A stretch of 34,000 bases of DNA from Mesostigma viride (GCA_009746045.1 RPFO01000022.1:4384202-4418201); one strand, 5' to 3'; shown: positions 7,913-16,080, counted from the first letter of the stretch. Notes: generated by a model not told the origin, from the sequence alone. Made by a program: numbers and translations.

Positions 7913-8085
7913 CACGGGTGGCCGCTTTCTCCTCCGACGTGGTGGATGTTGAGAGTTTTTTTTAATGTTTATTGTCCGGACACCGTTCTTCGCCACTCTC
8001 TCCACCTCTTCCGTGGTAACCCAGAGCTCCTGATTAAGGCCCAGTTGTTGCAGCCTTGCTCGAACAGCAGGGGTATGAGCTTTCC
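7913..8085 (-). CDS. tnp2 copy A, exon 3
   Basis: This 173-bp exon follows the acceptor TTATGTGCAG and ends at the donor GTATGT (minus strand). It encodes a continuation of Tnp2 with VRARLQQLGLNQELWVTTEEVERVAK, then a basic end (PRRRRKRPP). Copy B (3977-4076) has 10 extra bases here, which give the phase needed to join exon 4. In copy A the basic run is the product of the 10-bp loss, so it is probably not native. Confidence 0.75.
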
Positions 8086-8247
8086 CTGCACATAATAAAA
8101 ATGGCCACAAAGGACAACACAATATCAACGAAACGCACAATCAATAATCAATCAATAAGTATGTAACAAAAATTTGTCCCTTGCATATGACAAAGTTTAC
8201 AAACTGCACACTAGAAAAAAAAAAGAACACTGTCGCGTGCTACTTAC
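8086..8247 (-). other. Intron 2 of tnp2 copy A
   Basis: 162-bp intron with donor GTAAGTAG and acceptor TTATTATGTGCAG on the minus strand. It joins NCTSG to KAHTP in frame. Confidence 0.7.
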
Positions 8248-8970
8248 CGCTGGTGCAGTTGACTATCCGGAGCAGGCAGTTGGGGCAAAGGTGAAACTCA
8301 TCCACCAGATGTCGAATTAACAGCTTGGTCCAGTACGGCAGCTTGCCGAATATTTCAGGTTGCACCCCCAACTCTTCCCGACAATATTTCAGGTACCCAT
8401 CATAATCCATTTCTGGAGGGGCAGCTCCAGTTCCGGATGGTCGGGCAGGGTCACCTTCCTTCAAAAGCGTAGAGTGCCCTAAGTACACAAGCTTCCCATT
8501 GGAAAAAAAAGTTGCTTCCCATTCTGGCCCATGTAACATGCAGCCGCAGTATCCAGCATCTGGGATGTTTAGTGACTTTGCAAAAGCTGGGTAGTCGTGG
8601 ATTACCCACAGTAGGAGCGCCTGCAGGCGCACAGGTTGTAAATGGCCGCCCTGGTCATCCACGATGTCGCATACATAAAAACCATTCCATATCGCCACAA
8701 GCTCATCAACCGCCAACTCCCAGTACACCTGCATTCTTTTTCGAGCCTTGCCCTTGGCGGCACTTATCACCAGAACCATAGGTGAGAAGTTCTTGTTGAC
8801 AAATACCCACTCAGGTAAATTGTAGCAAGCCATAAAAGCTGGCCAGCAAGAATAGTTTCCCATAAAGCTACGCGGACACACTCCCTCAACCGCCATCCCG
8901 AATATAAGATTACGCAGATCAGTACGAAACTGCGGGTATTCTTTTTTTACGTGTTGTACAGCCGGACAGT
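8248..8970 (-). CDS. tnp2 copy A, exon 2 (transposase core)
   Basis: This 723-bp exon holds the most conserved part of the Tnp2 transposase. It enters after TTTTTGCAG and exits at GCG|GTAAGTA (minus strand). Visible family landmarks are YPQFRTDLRNLIFGMAVEG, CWPAFMACYNLPEW, LVISAAKGKARKRMQVYW (position of the P/G-rich loop), VDELVAIWNGFYVCD, and LLLWVIHDYPAFAKSLNIPD followed by GYCGC. A CPNC pair sits near the end. The exon is open throughout. An upstream hydrophobic stretch in the same open frame (9049-8971) is intron, not a signal peptide. Confidence 0.85.
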
Positions 8971-9214
8971 CTGCAAAAAGAAACAGGCAAGGAAAGAACA
9001 AACCACAGAGAATGCATTGAAGCAACGGTAAGAAATACAGATACATCACTTAACACGACACTGACTCTGCCAGCCTTCAATGGCAAGATTCAGGGTTACT
9101 AACGTTCTTAGTAGCTCTACATACCAAAGTAACGCGGCGTTGTGTAACTCTATCGGCAAGCAAAGATAAAAAAAAACAAGCGATGGCCAGATGTAGAGGC
9201 TATGGATTACGAAC
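8971..9214 (-). other. Intron 1 of tnp2 copy A
   Basis: 244-bp intron with donor GTTCGTAA and acceptor TTTCTTTTTGCAG on the minus strand. Splicing joins VDGVK to DCPAVQHV in phase 1. Confidence 0.7.
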
Positions 9215-9247
9215 CTTTGACTCCGTCCACCGTCCTTGTCGGCGAAT

Positions 9248-9252
9248 CTGGT
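9248..9252 (+). repeat. Copia-element target-site duplication, left copy
   Basis: CTGGT, repeated at 15408-15412 immediately outside the other LTR. Removing the element plus one copy restores an open tnp2 exon 1 frame. Confidence 0.9.
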
Positions 9253-9597
9253 AGTTGAGTAACTCTAGAGCCCTAGGATCTGGCTCTAAGTTCCCCATGT
9301 CCGTCCGCACGCCTTCCGCTAGCGTCCGCTAAGCCGCCGGCTATAATCCGGCGGTCCGATGCGGTCGACCGGTCTAAGGGCGGCGCCTAGGGCCGGCGCC
9401 ACCTAGGCCCCAGTCCGGGGCCTTATCCGGGTCGGTACGGACAGCTAGCTTGTCCCACGGTTACGGCTAACCGGATAGGGTTTGCTGGCTAAGACATAAA
9501 CCAGTGGTGGGCCAGCTCCGACAGCAGTTCTCTGTGTTCACCTTATCCCAAGCTCAACGTGACCGACCGCCATAGCTGAGCCGGTCGGGCTTTAACT
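9253..9597 (+). repeat. 5' LTR of the Copia-like element
   Basis: 345 bp, with no difference from 15063-15407 found by eye. A short imperfect terminal inversion (AGTTGA at the start, TTTAACT at the end) takes the place of TG...CA. A hairpin with perfect arms CCGCCGG (9334-9340) and CCGGCGG (9348-9354) encloses CTATAAT, a possible TATA-type promoter. Confidence 0.9.
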
Positions 9598-9609
9598 TGT
9601 ATTCATAAA
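9598..9609 (+). other. 12-nt site after the 5' LTR, complementary to 14711-14722
   Basis: TGTATTCATAAA starts at the first base after the LTR, where a primer-binding site should be. It does not begin with TGG. Its exact reverse complement is at 14711-14722, 27 bp after the pol stop. Possible roles are self-priming or 5'-3' RNA circularisation. The leader is only 19 bp, since gag starts at 9617. Confidence 0.6.
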
Positions 9610-9616
9610 AATCCCG

Positions 9617-11398
9617 ATGGCTTCCGGTACACGGAGCCGCACGGGCGAACACACAGATACGCCAAGTGGCGAGGCCGCAGGGTCCGTCCTGCCACGCTTT
9701 AGTGCGGACGAGGCCACGAGGTTGATGCAAACCCTCGTGGCGCAACCTGAACTGGCCAAGCAGTTCAAGCATCTGATGCTTGCTGCTGACGATGCACTGA
9801 ATCGCGGCCCTCTCAAGCAAACGGAGGTGCCCGCGGATCTACCTGCCGACTATACGGCGGACGACGCAGCAGATTTTCTAGCTGCTCTCAAGCGTCTGCG
9901 CGATGGACGCGCAGACAAAGATTCGGAGCTGATTGGCAAGTTCCGTGCAGTATTCTGCAGTACAACAAAGCACCCAAACATTGCCAATCTAGTTCGCATT
10001 GCGGACGACAACAAACAAACCTGGGAAGTTTTTTACAACGGTCTAGATGCCCACTTGTCGCGGTCTAAGGAAGAGGCCGACGAGCAAGCCTTCAACGACT
10101 TCGAGGGCTATGCAGTTAATAAGGCAAATTTGCCCGGGGCTGCACGTGATTTCCAGGTCTTCGTGCACAAGCACAAGCTGCTAGATACTCTCAAGCCCAT
10201 TTTCCTGTGCAATCGATTTCTCAAGAAATGCGACCTGTCGTCGGATGTGCATCTGACCATAGCGACGGAACTCAAAAAGAAGAGTGCCGTCAGTTTCGAC
10301 GAGGGCATGCTGTATTTGATCTCATGCTTCAAGAGTGCGCAGTCCAAGCCGGCTGCCTCGGCTGCTCTGCCATCCCTGCGCAAGGTGGATGCCGGCGCGT
10401 CTTCTTCTTCAGGCGCAGAGGCTCCAATTACGCGGTCGGAGCTTACGGCCATCCTGAAAAAGGTCGTCGGCCACGGCAACAACGGGGGCCAGCGAGGGCG
10501 CAAGCGCGGGCATGGTGGCGACGCCAAGCAGGGTGATAATCCCCCGGCCAAGCGGCAGCAGGGGGCGTCTACTGACCGCAAGCAACGCTGTGAGCGCTGC
10601 TTCGGACGTCGCCATGTCCGGGATGACTGCCGAGTTCGCCCGGACCTGGAGCTCGAGGACAACCTTTGCCGCAAGTGCCACGACGTTCTGCGTGGTCACA
10701 GCGTGGAGGCGTGCAAGGCCAAGCGCATCGTCGTCCACGGCACACGCGAGGAGTGGGCAGAGCGACGGGCAGCACGAAAGTCAGGTGAGAGCACGCTCGA
10801 TACCCCTTCTTTTGCTCAATGCGTCACGCTGAACCGGGCCGTCGTAGAGCCTGACGTCGTTCCTAAAAGCAACGTGACTGCATCCTCTGTCTCATTCCGT
10901 GATGTGCTCACGCAATCCGTTGATGCTGCTCTGGCTCTGTCGCGCCAGGATCACGTGCTTCCTGAGCACGGGTCTACAATGCGTGACCTAAGCAATGTGG
11001 TGTCTTCTAGGTCGGGTGTGTACAACGCCGAGCGACCAAGCACTACTGCAGCACCCCAGCTAGATACTGGGGCGGTTGGGCCTATGAGGAATGTTGTGAC
11101 AGTGCAAGAGAATGCTGGGCGGGCAGATGTTCTCGGTACACACCACCCTAGTGTGGATCTTCACATTGGCAAGGTGCTCACACGGGCGGCCTTTCGTGCA
11201 GCCTCTGAAGCTGCCCAGTTAGCCAATGTCACTACCCCAGTAGTCACCCCACCTGTTGAGAATCCTGACAATGCCACTGCACCTCAGGCTGTCACCCTGA
11301 AACTGTTAGCATACCAGATGCACCGTGCATACGGGCATGAGGCCCAAGCCGAGGTAGAGGGGGCACACATGTTGGGGCACCTTTATACAACGAGCTGA
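9617..11398 (+). CDS. Gag with two zinc knuckles, extended into the integrase zinc domain (593 aa)
   Basis: This protein would build the particle and bind RNA. Residues ~25-250 are helical Gag-like sequence. A basic, Gly-rich stretch precedes two knuckles: C-x2-C-x4-H-x4-C at ~325-338 (CERCFGRRHVRDDC) and C-x2-C-x6-H-x4-C at ~351-366. A low-complexity linker of about 200 residues follows. A D-T-G-A in it (QLDTGAVGP) lacks the surrounding retropepsin pattern. The final 25 residues carry H-x4-H (HRAYGH, H569/H574), the first half of the integrase HHCC zinc finger. The other half (CPAC) is in the next frame, so the frame change falls within one domain. The start ATG is 19 bp after the LTR. Confidence 0.8.
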   Translation: MASGTRSRTGEHTDTPSGEAAGSVLPRFSADEATRLMQTLVAQPELAKQFKHLMLAADDALNRGPLKQTEVPADLPADYTADDAADFLAALKRLRDGRADKDSELIGKFRAVFCSTTKHPNIANLVRIADDNKQTWEVFYNGLDAHLSRSKEEADEQAFNDFEGYAVNKANLPGAARDFQVFVHKHKLLDTLKPIFLCNRFLKKCDLSSDVHLTIATELKKKSAVSFDEGMLYLISCFKSAQSKPAASAALPSLRKVDAGASSSSGAEAPITRSELTAILKKVVGHGNNGGQRGRKRGHGGDAKQGDNPPAKRQQGASTDRKQRCERCFGRRHVRDDCRVRPDLELEDNLCRKCHDVLRGHSVEACKAKRIVVHGTREEWAERRAARKSGESTLDTPSFAQCVTLNRAVVEPDVVPKSNVTASSVSFRDVLTQSVDAALALSRQDHVLPEHGSTMRDLSNVVSSRSGVYNAERPSTTAAPQLDTGAVGPMRNVVTVQENAGRADVLGTHHPSVDLHIGKVLTRAAFRAASEAAQLANVTTPVVTPPVENPDNATAPQAVTLKLLAYQMHRAYGHEAQAEVEGAHMLGHLYTTS

Positions 11399-11403
11399 AG
11401 AAT

Positions 11404-12399
11404 GTGCGTGCTCAGTGTCCTGCCTGCATCAAGATCAGGAAGAAGTCGCGTAGGCGGCATGCCAAGACTCCACCCTTGGAGCGAGGGTACCTTGTGGGGG
11501 ATGTCATGCACATGGAAGGGGGGGACACCTATTTCATAGTCAAGGATAGGTTCAGCAAGGCCACCTACATTGAGCCGCTGCCTCACATGTTTGAGGCTGA
11601 CCTGCACAGGGCTATCAAGATCAGCCTGGCTTTCTTTCATCCCGTAGTGGAGCTCATGCTAGACCAGCAGTTCCGCTGTGTGCAAGGTTTGCCGGGGATG
11701 GAGGCCGTGGTCATCGTGGGGCGTGAGGATCACGGCAATATGGGCATGATAGATCGCACTGTAAGCTATGTCAAGACTGTGGCAGCCAAGCGACAGGATA
11801 ACCCACATGGCAAATCCTACGCGGTCAAGACGGCGTGGTGCAAGGAGCTCATGCATGTGTGCAACCATAGGCACGTGCTTGATGTCAAGGGCTTTGGGCT
11901 AGTCACGCCTCGGGGGCTGTCAGCGGGCACCTACTCACCCGAGGTAGTAGAGGCATACCAACAGCATCTACAGGATACCGCCGCCAAGCTGCGGCTCAAG
12001 GATGCCACGCTGCCTGATTTGTCTAGCGCTTTTGAGGTCGGGCAGTTGGTCATGTTCCACAAGGAGAGCTCGCCCAGCGGCAAACGGGGCACCATGCAGG
12101 GGCCTGGGGCCATCACAAAGTTAGACTGGCCGCTGCGGGTCATAGACATAGAGTGGAATGATCGGGTGTATAGGGTACCATGGGCATCGGTGGCAGGCTA
12201 TAAGCAAGGGGATAGCATGGAGAGTGAGCTGGCAGCCAACAGGGCACTGGGGTGGGTAGTGAAGGATAATGCGCCTGTCGTAGCATCTGAGGTGGTACCC
12301 CACGGGTCGCTCCCAGGGGCAGACACAGCTACACCCCCCCCTCCCCTGGGCCCCAATATGACCCCGTGGATGGGTGGGATGAGGATGGGGTGGGTTTGA
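11404..12399 (+). CDS. Integrase of the Copia-like element (331 aa as an open frame)
   Basis: The integrase would insert the cDNA. It is read one frame back (-1) from gag; the true junction is near 11387-11397, upstream of the first start-like codon. The CPAC pair completes the HHCC finger begun in gag. The core pattern is visible: D in VGDVMHMEGGDTYFIVKDRFSKATYIEPL, then D in LMLDQQF. The usual N-G-x-x-E-R-x-x-R-T pattern appears only as NMGMIDRTVSYVKT, with Asp where Glu is expected and a D-to-D spacing of about 30 rather than 35. A C-terminal domain (FEVGQLVMF...VYRVPWASV) follows. It ends at TGA 12397-12399, overlapping the next frame. Confidence 0.7.
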   Translation: MRAQCPACIKIRKKSRRRHAKTPPLERGYLVGDVMHMEGGDTYFIVKDRFSKATYIEPLPHMFEADLHRAIKISLAFFHPVVELMLDQQFRCVQGLPGMEAVVIVGREDHGNMGMIDRTVSYVKTVAAKRQDNPHGKSYAVKTAWCKELMHVCNHRHVLDVKGFGLVTPRGLSAGTYSPEVVEAYQQHLQDTAAKLRLKDATLPDLSSAFEVGQLVMFHKESSPSGKRGTMQGPGAITKLDWPLRVIDIEWNDRVYRVPWASVAGYKQGDSMESELAANRALGWVVKDNAPVVASEVVPHGSLPGADTATPPPPLGPNMTPWMGGMRMGWV

Positions 12400-14684
12400 C
12401 GGGACCTAGTGCACGTAGTGACTCACCTCCTGTGCTAGCCACGGATAATGTGGGAGGCCCGCCTAGCGTGGCCTCGCCGGAGGGTCAGGGTCCTGCCCAT
12501 GCGCCTCGCCCACCTAGGGACCTGGCTTCAACGGTCACGGCCTTGTGGCGTGCTCAGGCGCTTAAAGCGAAAGCTGCATCAGGGGTGGCTCAGGTCAAAA
12601 CTCTCTCACAGGGGGTCAGGCCGGTTAAGTCAGCCTTGTTTCCTACGTGTAGACCGTGGCAGCTGGTGGCTGTGGACACGCAAGCATCCGTGTCTATTAT
12701 CTCTCGTCGGGCAGCCACCCTGTATCCAGTGCTAGAGTCGCCGTACAAATCGGTGACCGACTTTGCAGGCACTTCGGCATATCAAGTTACCGGGATGGTG
12801 GTGCTGCCGGTGTTGGGCATTGACACGCCGTTTCACGTCGTGGATGGCTACGAGGATGTGGCCTTGCTGGGCGAACCTTTCGTATCATACCCGGGGTTCT
12901 CAGTGTCCGCTGACTTGCTGTCAGTCGCGGGGGTGGGCAGCATCCCGCTTCGCGAGTACCACGCTCCATTGGGGGTGGTGGTCGGGCAGCCCGGCGTCGT
13001 GCGGCGCTTACCGATGGCGGCGTTTTCCACACCGCCGCTCGTCCAGTCCATCATTCAGCCTCAGGATTGGCACCCGCGCAGCTTCGGCCTCCACTCACAC
13101 TCACTGGCGGCGGATAGCCCTGTGACGTGGGAGCAACTTGTCCTGGACTGTCAAGATCCTCTCAAGTTTGCTTTGTGGCGCGACGCGTTCATTCGAGCCA
13201 AGGAGCAGTGGCGAGAGCGCGAGGTCTACCGAGGATTGGAGAGTGTGCCAGCCGGGGCCACGCGGTTGCGGTTGAAGTTCGTGCTCACCTACAAGCCGGA
13301 CGAGACCAACTCTTCGGTGGTGTTCCGGGTAAGGCCCGTGGTCACGGAGACGAAGGGGTCCTCCCCGCTGGACGCCAAGGATCTTTATACCCCTGGGCTC
13401 AACCATGTTTCGCATCGGCTACTGACGGTCATCTACTTGGGCAAGCGGAACGCGGGCAAGGACTACGGGATGTGGTGCGGTGACTTTCAGCGGGCATTCC
13501 TCCACAGCGACGCTGGGGTCGCGCAGCAAACATGGCAAGGCACCCGCTACGTGGTGAAGGTCCCGGTGGTCTGGCAGGATGGCACCATTGGCAGCGAGTA
13601 TATCGAGCTGTTGACAGGGGTGGAGGGGCTGCAGAGCTCTCCCATCATCTTCCGCATTTCCGCGGAGGAGGTCTTGCAGAGCTTAGGGGCCACGTACCAT
13701 CGCGCGGATCCTAACTTCTTTGTGGTCCCCACCGGCGTCCCTGGCGAGCCAGCCCTCTTCGTGTGGCATGGCGATGACTTCAAGCTGGTGGCACCTCGCA
13801 CCTTTGCTACCCAGTTTCTTGCTGCAGTGGCGGCTAAGTTTCCCCTGGGCAGGGCGGTGGATCATGAGGAGGGTAAACCCGTGGTGTTTTGCGGCGTGCA
13901 GTCTACGTTGCAGCGGGATTCGCGTTCTGGCGAATGGGTCATGCACATGCAGGATAGCCGCAACTATGTGGTTGACCTGCTGGCCGACCTCCCGTCCCCG
14001 CTGTTGGCAACCCATGGGCCCTCGGTTAAGGGCAAGCTCGGGTGGTTGGCGGACACGGTGGCACCTGATTTGGCAGTGCTCGCTCGCCTGCCCGATGATG
14101 TGCTGGAAGGACTAGGGTCCATTCATGTTCGGCGGCAGCTGGCCATGACGCCCGGCATTGTGCTTCGTGGGCTCGATTGCTCACAGCCGGTGCACCTCGA
14201 GATAGTGACGGATGCTAATCTAGAGACGCGCACAGTCAGCCAAGTGCGGGCCCGCATGGGGGCACTGTTCTTTATCAGCAATGAGGGCCAGCCTGGCATG
14301 TTGTTAGATTGGTACTCGCGCTTGCACAGCCGCATTGCCACTAGCCCCAACACGGCTGAATGCCGGGGCATTGTTTCAGCTATCTCACATGGCATGTGGC
14401 TGCGGTACTTGCTGGGTTGGGTATTTGGCTCGTGTGGGTTCACTCTTCACTGGACTAGCACGGTGCACACTGACTCACAAAGTTGTTTGGCCTTCCTTGA
14501 CAATCCCTATGCGCGGTCACAGGACGTTGATTACCTCGTACTCGCTGAGGCGGCCTCCTGCGTCACGCGTCTCCAGCACATCGCGGATGAACTCAATCCC
14601 GCGGATGCACTCACCAAGGAGGCGCGGGAGGCTGCCCCGCAGTACGCAGTGTTGCGCAAGCGCATGACGATGCAACACCCGTGA
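12366..14684 (+). CDS. Protease-like domain + reverse transcriptase + RNase H (Copia type)
   Basis: Read -1 relative to integrase; the frame is open from 12270, so the first codon is probably reached by frameshift near the C-run at 12333. Residues ~95-185 look like a retropepsin: LVAVDTQASVSIIS (D104, with Gln where Gly is usual) and later VALLGEPF (~167). RT follows, with GDFQRAFL (D373) and HGDD (468-471) instead of Copia YVDD. RNase H carries TDAN (D616), a conserved AEC, HTDSQS and ends ELNPADALTK, the characteristic Copia close. Protease between integrase and RT is not the normal Copia order. The frame is intact over 770 codons. Confidence 0.8.
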   Translation: MDGWDEDGVGLTGPSARSDSPPVLATDNVGGPPSVASPEGQGPAHAPRPPRDLASTVTALWRAQALKAKAASGVAQVKTLSQGVRPVKSALFPTCRPWQLVAVDTQASVSIISRRAATLYPVLESPYKSVTDFAGTSAYQVTGMVVLPVLGIDTPFHVVDGYEDVALLGEPFVSYPGFSVSADLLSVAGVGSIPLREYHAPLGVVVGQPGVVRRLPMAAFSTPPLVQSIIQPQDWHPRSFGLHSHSLAADSPVTWEQLVLDCQDPLKFALWRDAFIRAKEQWREREVYRGLESVPAGATRLRLKFVLTYKPDETNSSVVFRVRPVVTETKGSSPLDAKDLYTPGLNHVSHRLLTVIYLGKRNAGKDYGMWCGDFQRAFLHSDAGVAQQTWQGTRYVVKVPVVWQDGTIGSEYIELLTGVEGLQSSPIIFRISAEEVLQSLGATYHRADPNFFVVPTGVPGEPALFVWHGDDFKLVAPRTFATQFLAAVAAKFPLGRAVDHEEGKPVVFCGVQSTLQRDSRSGEWVMHMQDSRNYVVDLLADLPSPLLATHGPSVKGKLGWLADTVAPDLAVLARLPDDVLEGLGSIHVRRQLAMTPGIVLRGLDCSQPVHLEIVTDANLETRTVSQVRARMGALFFISNEGQPGMLLDWYSRLHSRIATSPNTAECRGIVSAISHGMWLRYLLGWVFGSCGFTLHWTSTVHTDSQSCLAFLDNPYARSQDVDYLVLAEAASCVTRLQHIADELNPADALTKEAREAAPQYAVLRKRMTMQHP

Positions 14685-15062
14685 GCCACACAGGGTTACG
14701 GCTCGGGCGCTTTATGAATACAGCCATAACTCACCCTGTGTTGCTAGCATTCACGAATATCATGGTGGTAGTTTTTTTTGCTTGTCCTGACCATACCCTA
14801 GCCACGTTGGACGGTGCCTTGGGCCCGTCGGCGGGTCACTGGTCCTAATAAATGGGTCACCTTTTGTCTGGTGGCATAGTTGTTTTTTTCTCGATACTTA
14901 TTACATCACTATTCATGTGTGATCACAAGGGCGCGGGTCGATACCGTGGTGATTTTGACGGCCTTGAGGCCCCCTTGAGTTCCCTACCTTAGAGGGTTTT
15001 GTATGGTCTGCATTTGATGTAATTATTTTGATAATTAATCAAAGAACAAAAGAGTATGTCGG
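14685..15062 (+). other. 3' region of the Copia-like element
   Basis: Non-coding. It contains TTTATGAATACA (14711-14722), complementary to the site just after the 5' LTR. A purine-rich run (AAAGAACAAAAGAG, ending near 15055) is the likely polypurine tract before the 3' LTR. Confidence 0.6.
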
Positions 15063-15407
15063 AGTTGAGTAACTCTAGAGCCCTAGGATCTGGCTCTAAG
15101 TTCCCCATGTCCGTCCGCACGCCTTCCGCTAGCGTCCGCTAAGCCGCCGGCTATAATCCGGCGGTCCGATGCGGTCGACCGGTCTAAGGGCGGCGCCTAG
15201 GGCCGGCGCCACCTAGGCCCCAGTCCGGGGCCTTATCCGGGTCGGTACGGACAGCTAGCTTGTCCCACGGTTACGGCTAACCGGATAGGGTTTGCTGGCT
15301 AAGACATAAACCAGTGGTGGGCCAGCTCCGACAGCAGTTCTCTGTGTTCACCTTATCCCAAGCTCAACGTGACCGACCGCCATAGCTGAGCCGGTCGGGC
15401 TTTAACT
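15063..15407 (+). repeat. 3' LTR of the Copia-like element
   Basis: Same 345-bp sequence as 9253-9597. It is followed at once by the second CTGGT target copy (15408-15412). Confidence 0.9.
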
Positions 15408-15988
15408 CTGGTGCCTTGTTTTCTTTCTCTCCTGCATACCTCAGTGCCCTCGACATCTTCTCCATTCGGAACCACCCCCGAACCCGGTCGAGCAAAGAAA
15501 ATACTCTGACTTGCCGATAGGGCTTCCTCGTATTAATCACCATGCCGTCTGTGTCTGTGTATTTCTCATAACGAGGTTCGGCGCACTTGGGGCACTGCTG
15601 GAGATCCTTATCTTTGTATACATATTCGTCACACTTGCACGCATCGTATACTTTATATGTCAAGCCCAAGTCTCGCAACAGGCGTCTCGCCGCCTCAACA
15701 GAAGCTGGCCGCAAGACATTCCCAGGTGGTAGGAGAGAACTAAAAAGGGCCAGCTGTGCGTCCGCGAACTTCCGAGTACAACCTCCTTGGCCCCATTGCG
15801 TTAGCAATTGTAGGGCCGCCACAACAACTGGAACGTTAATTAGAGCCTGGGTATAAAGGCGTCTCCATATGCACTCCGTTTGCAGCAGCATCGAAATTCC
15901 GGGCGAATTCCATAGCTGCCTCCGGCCCAGTTCGGTACTCATCGGCCCAGCCCTCCATGAGGAAGTCATCAAGACCTTGTTCCTCCAT
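15408..15988 (-). pseudogene. tnp2 copy A, exon 1 (N-terminal part)
   Basis: The likely start is ATG 15988-15986 (context TCAACCATGG), opening MEEQGLDDFLMEGWADEY and leading to ETPLYPGS, which matches the L-Y-P-G landmark before the Tnp2 domain. That frame hits a stop near 15838. The next frame continues with NVPVVVAALQLLTQW and the conserved SVEAARRLLRDLGLTYKVYDACKCDEYVY...CPKC, so one base has been gained or lost there. A longer open frame upstream (to 16335) reads through the GC hairpin and is not protein-like. The exon is cut at 15408 by the Copia insertion and resumes at 9252. Confidence 0.75.
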
Positions 15989-16014
15989 GGTTGAAAATCG
16001 CTAAACAACCAATG

Positions 16015-16080
16015 ATGGCGGCAGCAACGGGGACGGCCCGCGGCCGCCTTGCCGCGGGCCCTCCCCGTTGCTGCCGCCAT
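16015..16080. other. 66-bp GC-rich hairpin upstream of tnp2 A
   Basis: Arms 16015-16044 and 16051-16080 are 30 bp each with one mismatch, around the loop CGCCTT. A third copy of the arm's first 15 bases lies at 16088-16102. On the minus strand it lies 27 bp upstream of the proposed tnp2 start, so it would be in the 5' leader or promoter. Confidence 0.85.

Larger units (their letters stand above)
9253..15407 (+). mobile_element. Copia-like LTR retrotransposon, complete
   Basis: A 6,155-bp element with 345-bp LTRs that look identical and a 5-bp target duplication CTGGT, inserted in tnp2 of CACTA A. RT and RNase H are Copia-type. Domain order along the element is Gag, integrase (zinc domain and core), protease-like domain, RT, RNase H. 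LTR ends are AGTTGA...TTTAACT rather than TG...CA. The coding region is read in three frames with two -1 steps. Confidence 0.9.
7913..15988 (-). pseudogene. CACTA transposase gene tnp2, copy A, split by a Copia-like element
   Basis: This is a Tnp2-family transposase, which cuts CACTA ends. Exon 1 runs 15988-15408 and, across the Copia insertion, 9252-9215. Exon 2 is 8970-8248 and exon 3 is 8085-7913. Introns 9214-8971 and 8247-8086 have GT-AG ends, and every splice keeps the frame. The conserved order is LYPG, an arm with LFSSLLPPGNVLRPASVEAA, paired cysteines (CPKC), then CWPAFMACYNLPEW and WVIHDYPAF. Damage: the Copia insertion, a one-base frame change near 15838, a 10-bp deletion in exon 3 relative to copy B, and loss of the 3' exon through the CACTA B insertion. 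The expected acidic residue in the family's D-G-x-N-P motif is Glu here (AVEGVCP), which may matter for catalysis. Confidence 0.8.

Noticed and set aside
8971-9049. Hydrophobic N-terminus on the tnp2 exon 2 frame as a signal peptide
   Set aside because: It is translation of intron sequence upstream of the acceptor TTTTTGCAG.
11075-11100. D-T-G-A in the Copia Gag linker as the true protease
   Set aside because: No hydrophobic lead-in and no downstream LLG-type partner. The segment after integrase fits better, though a structure model should confirm it.
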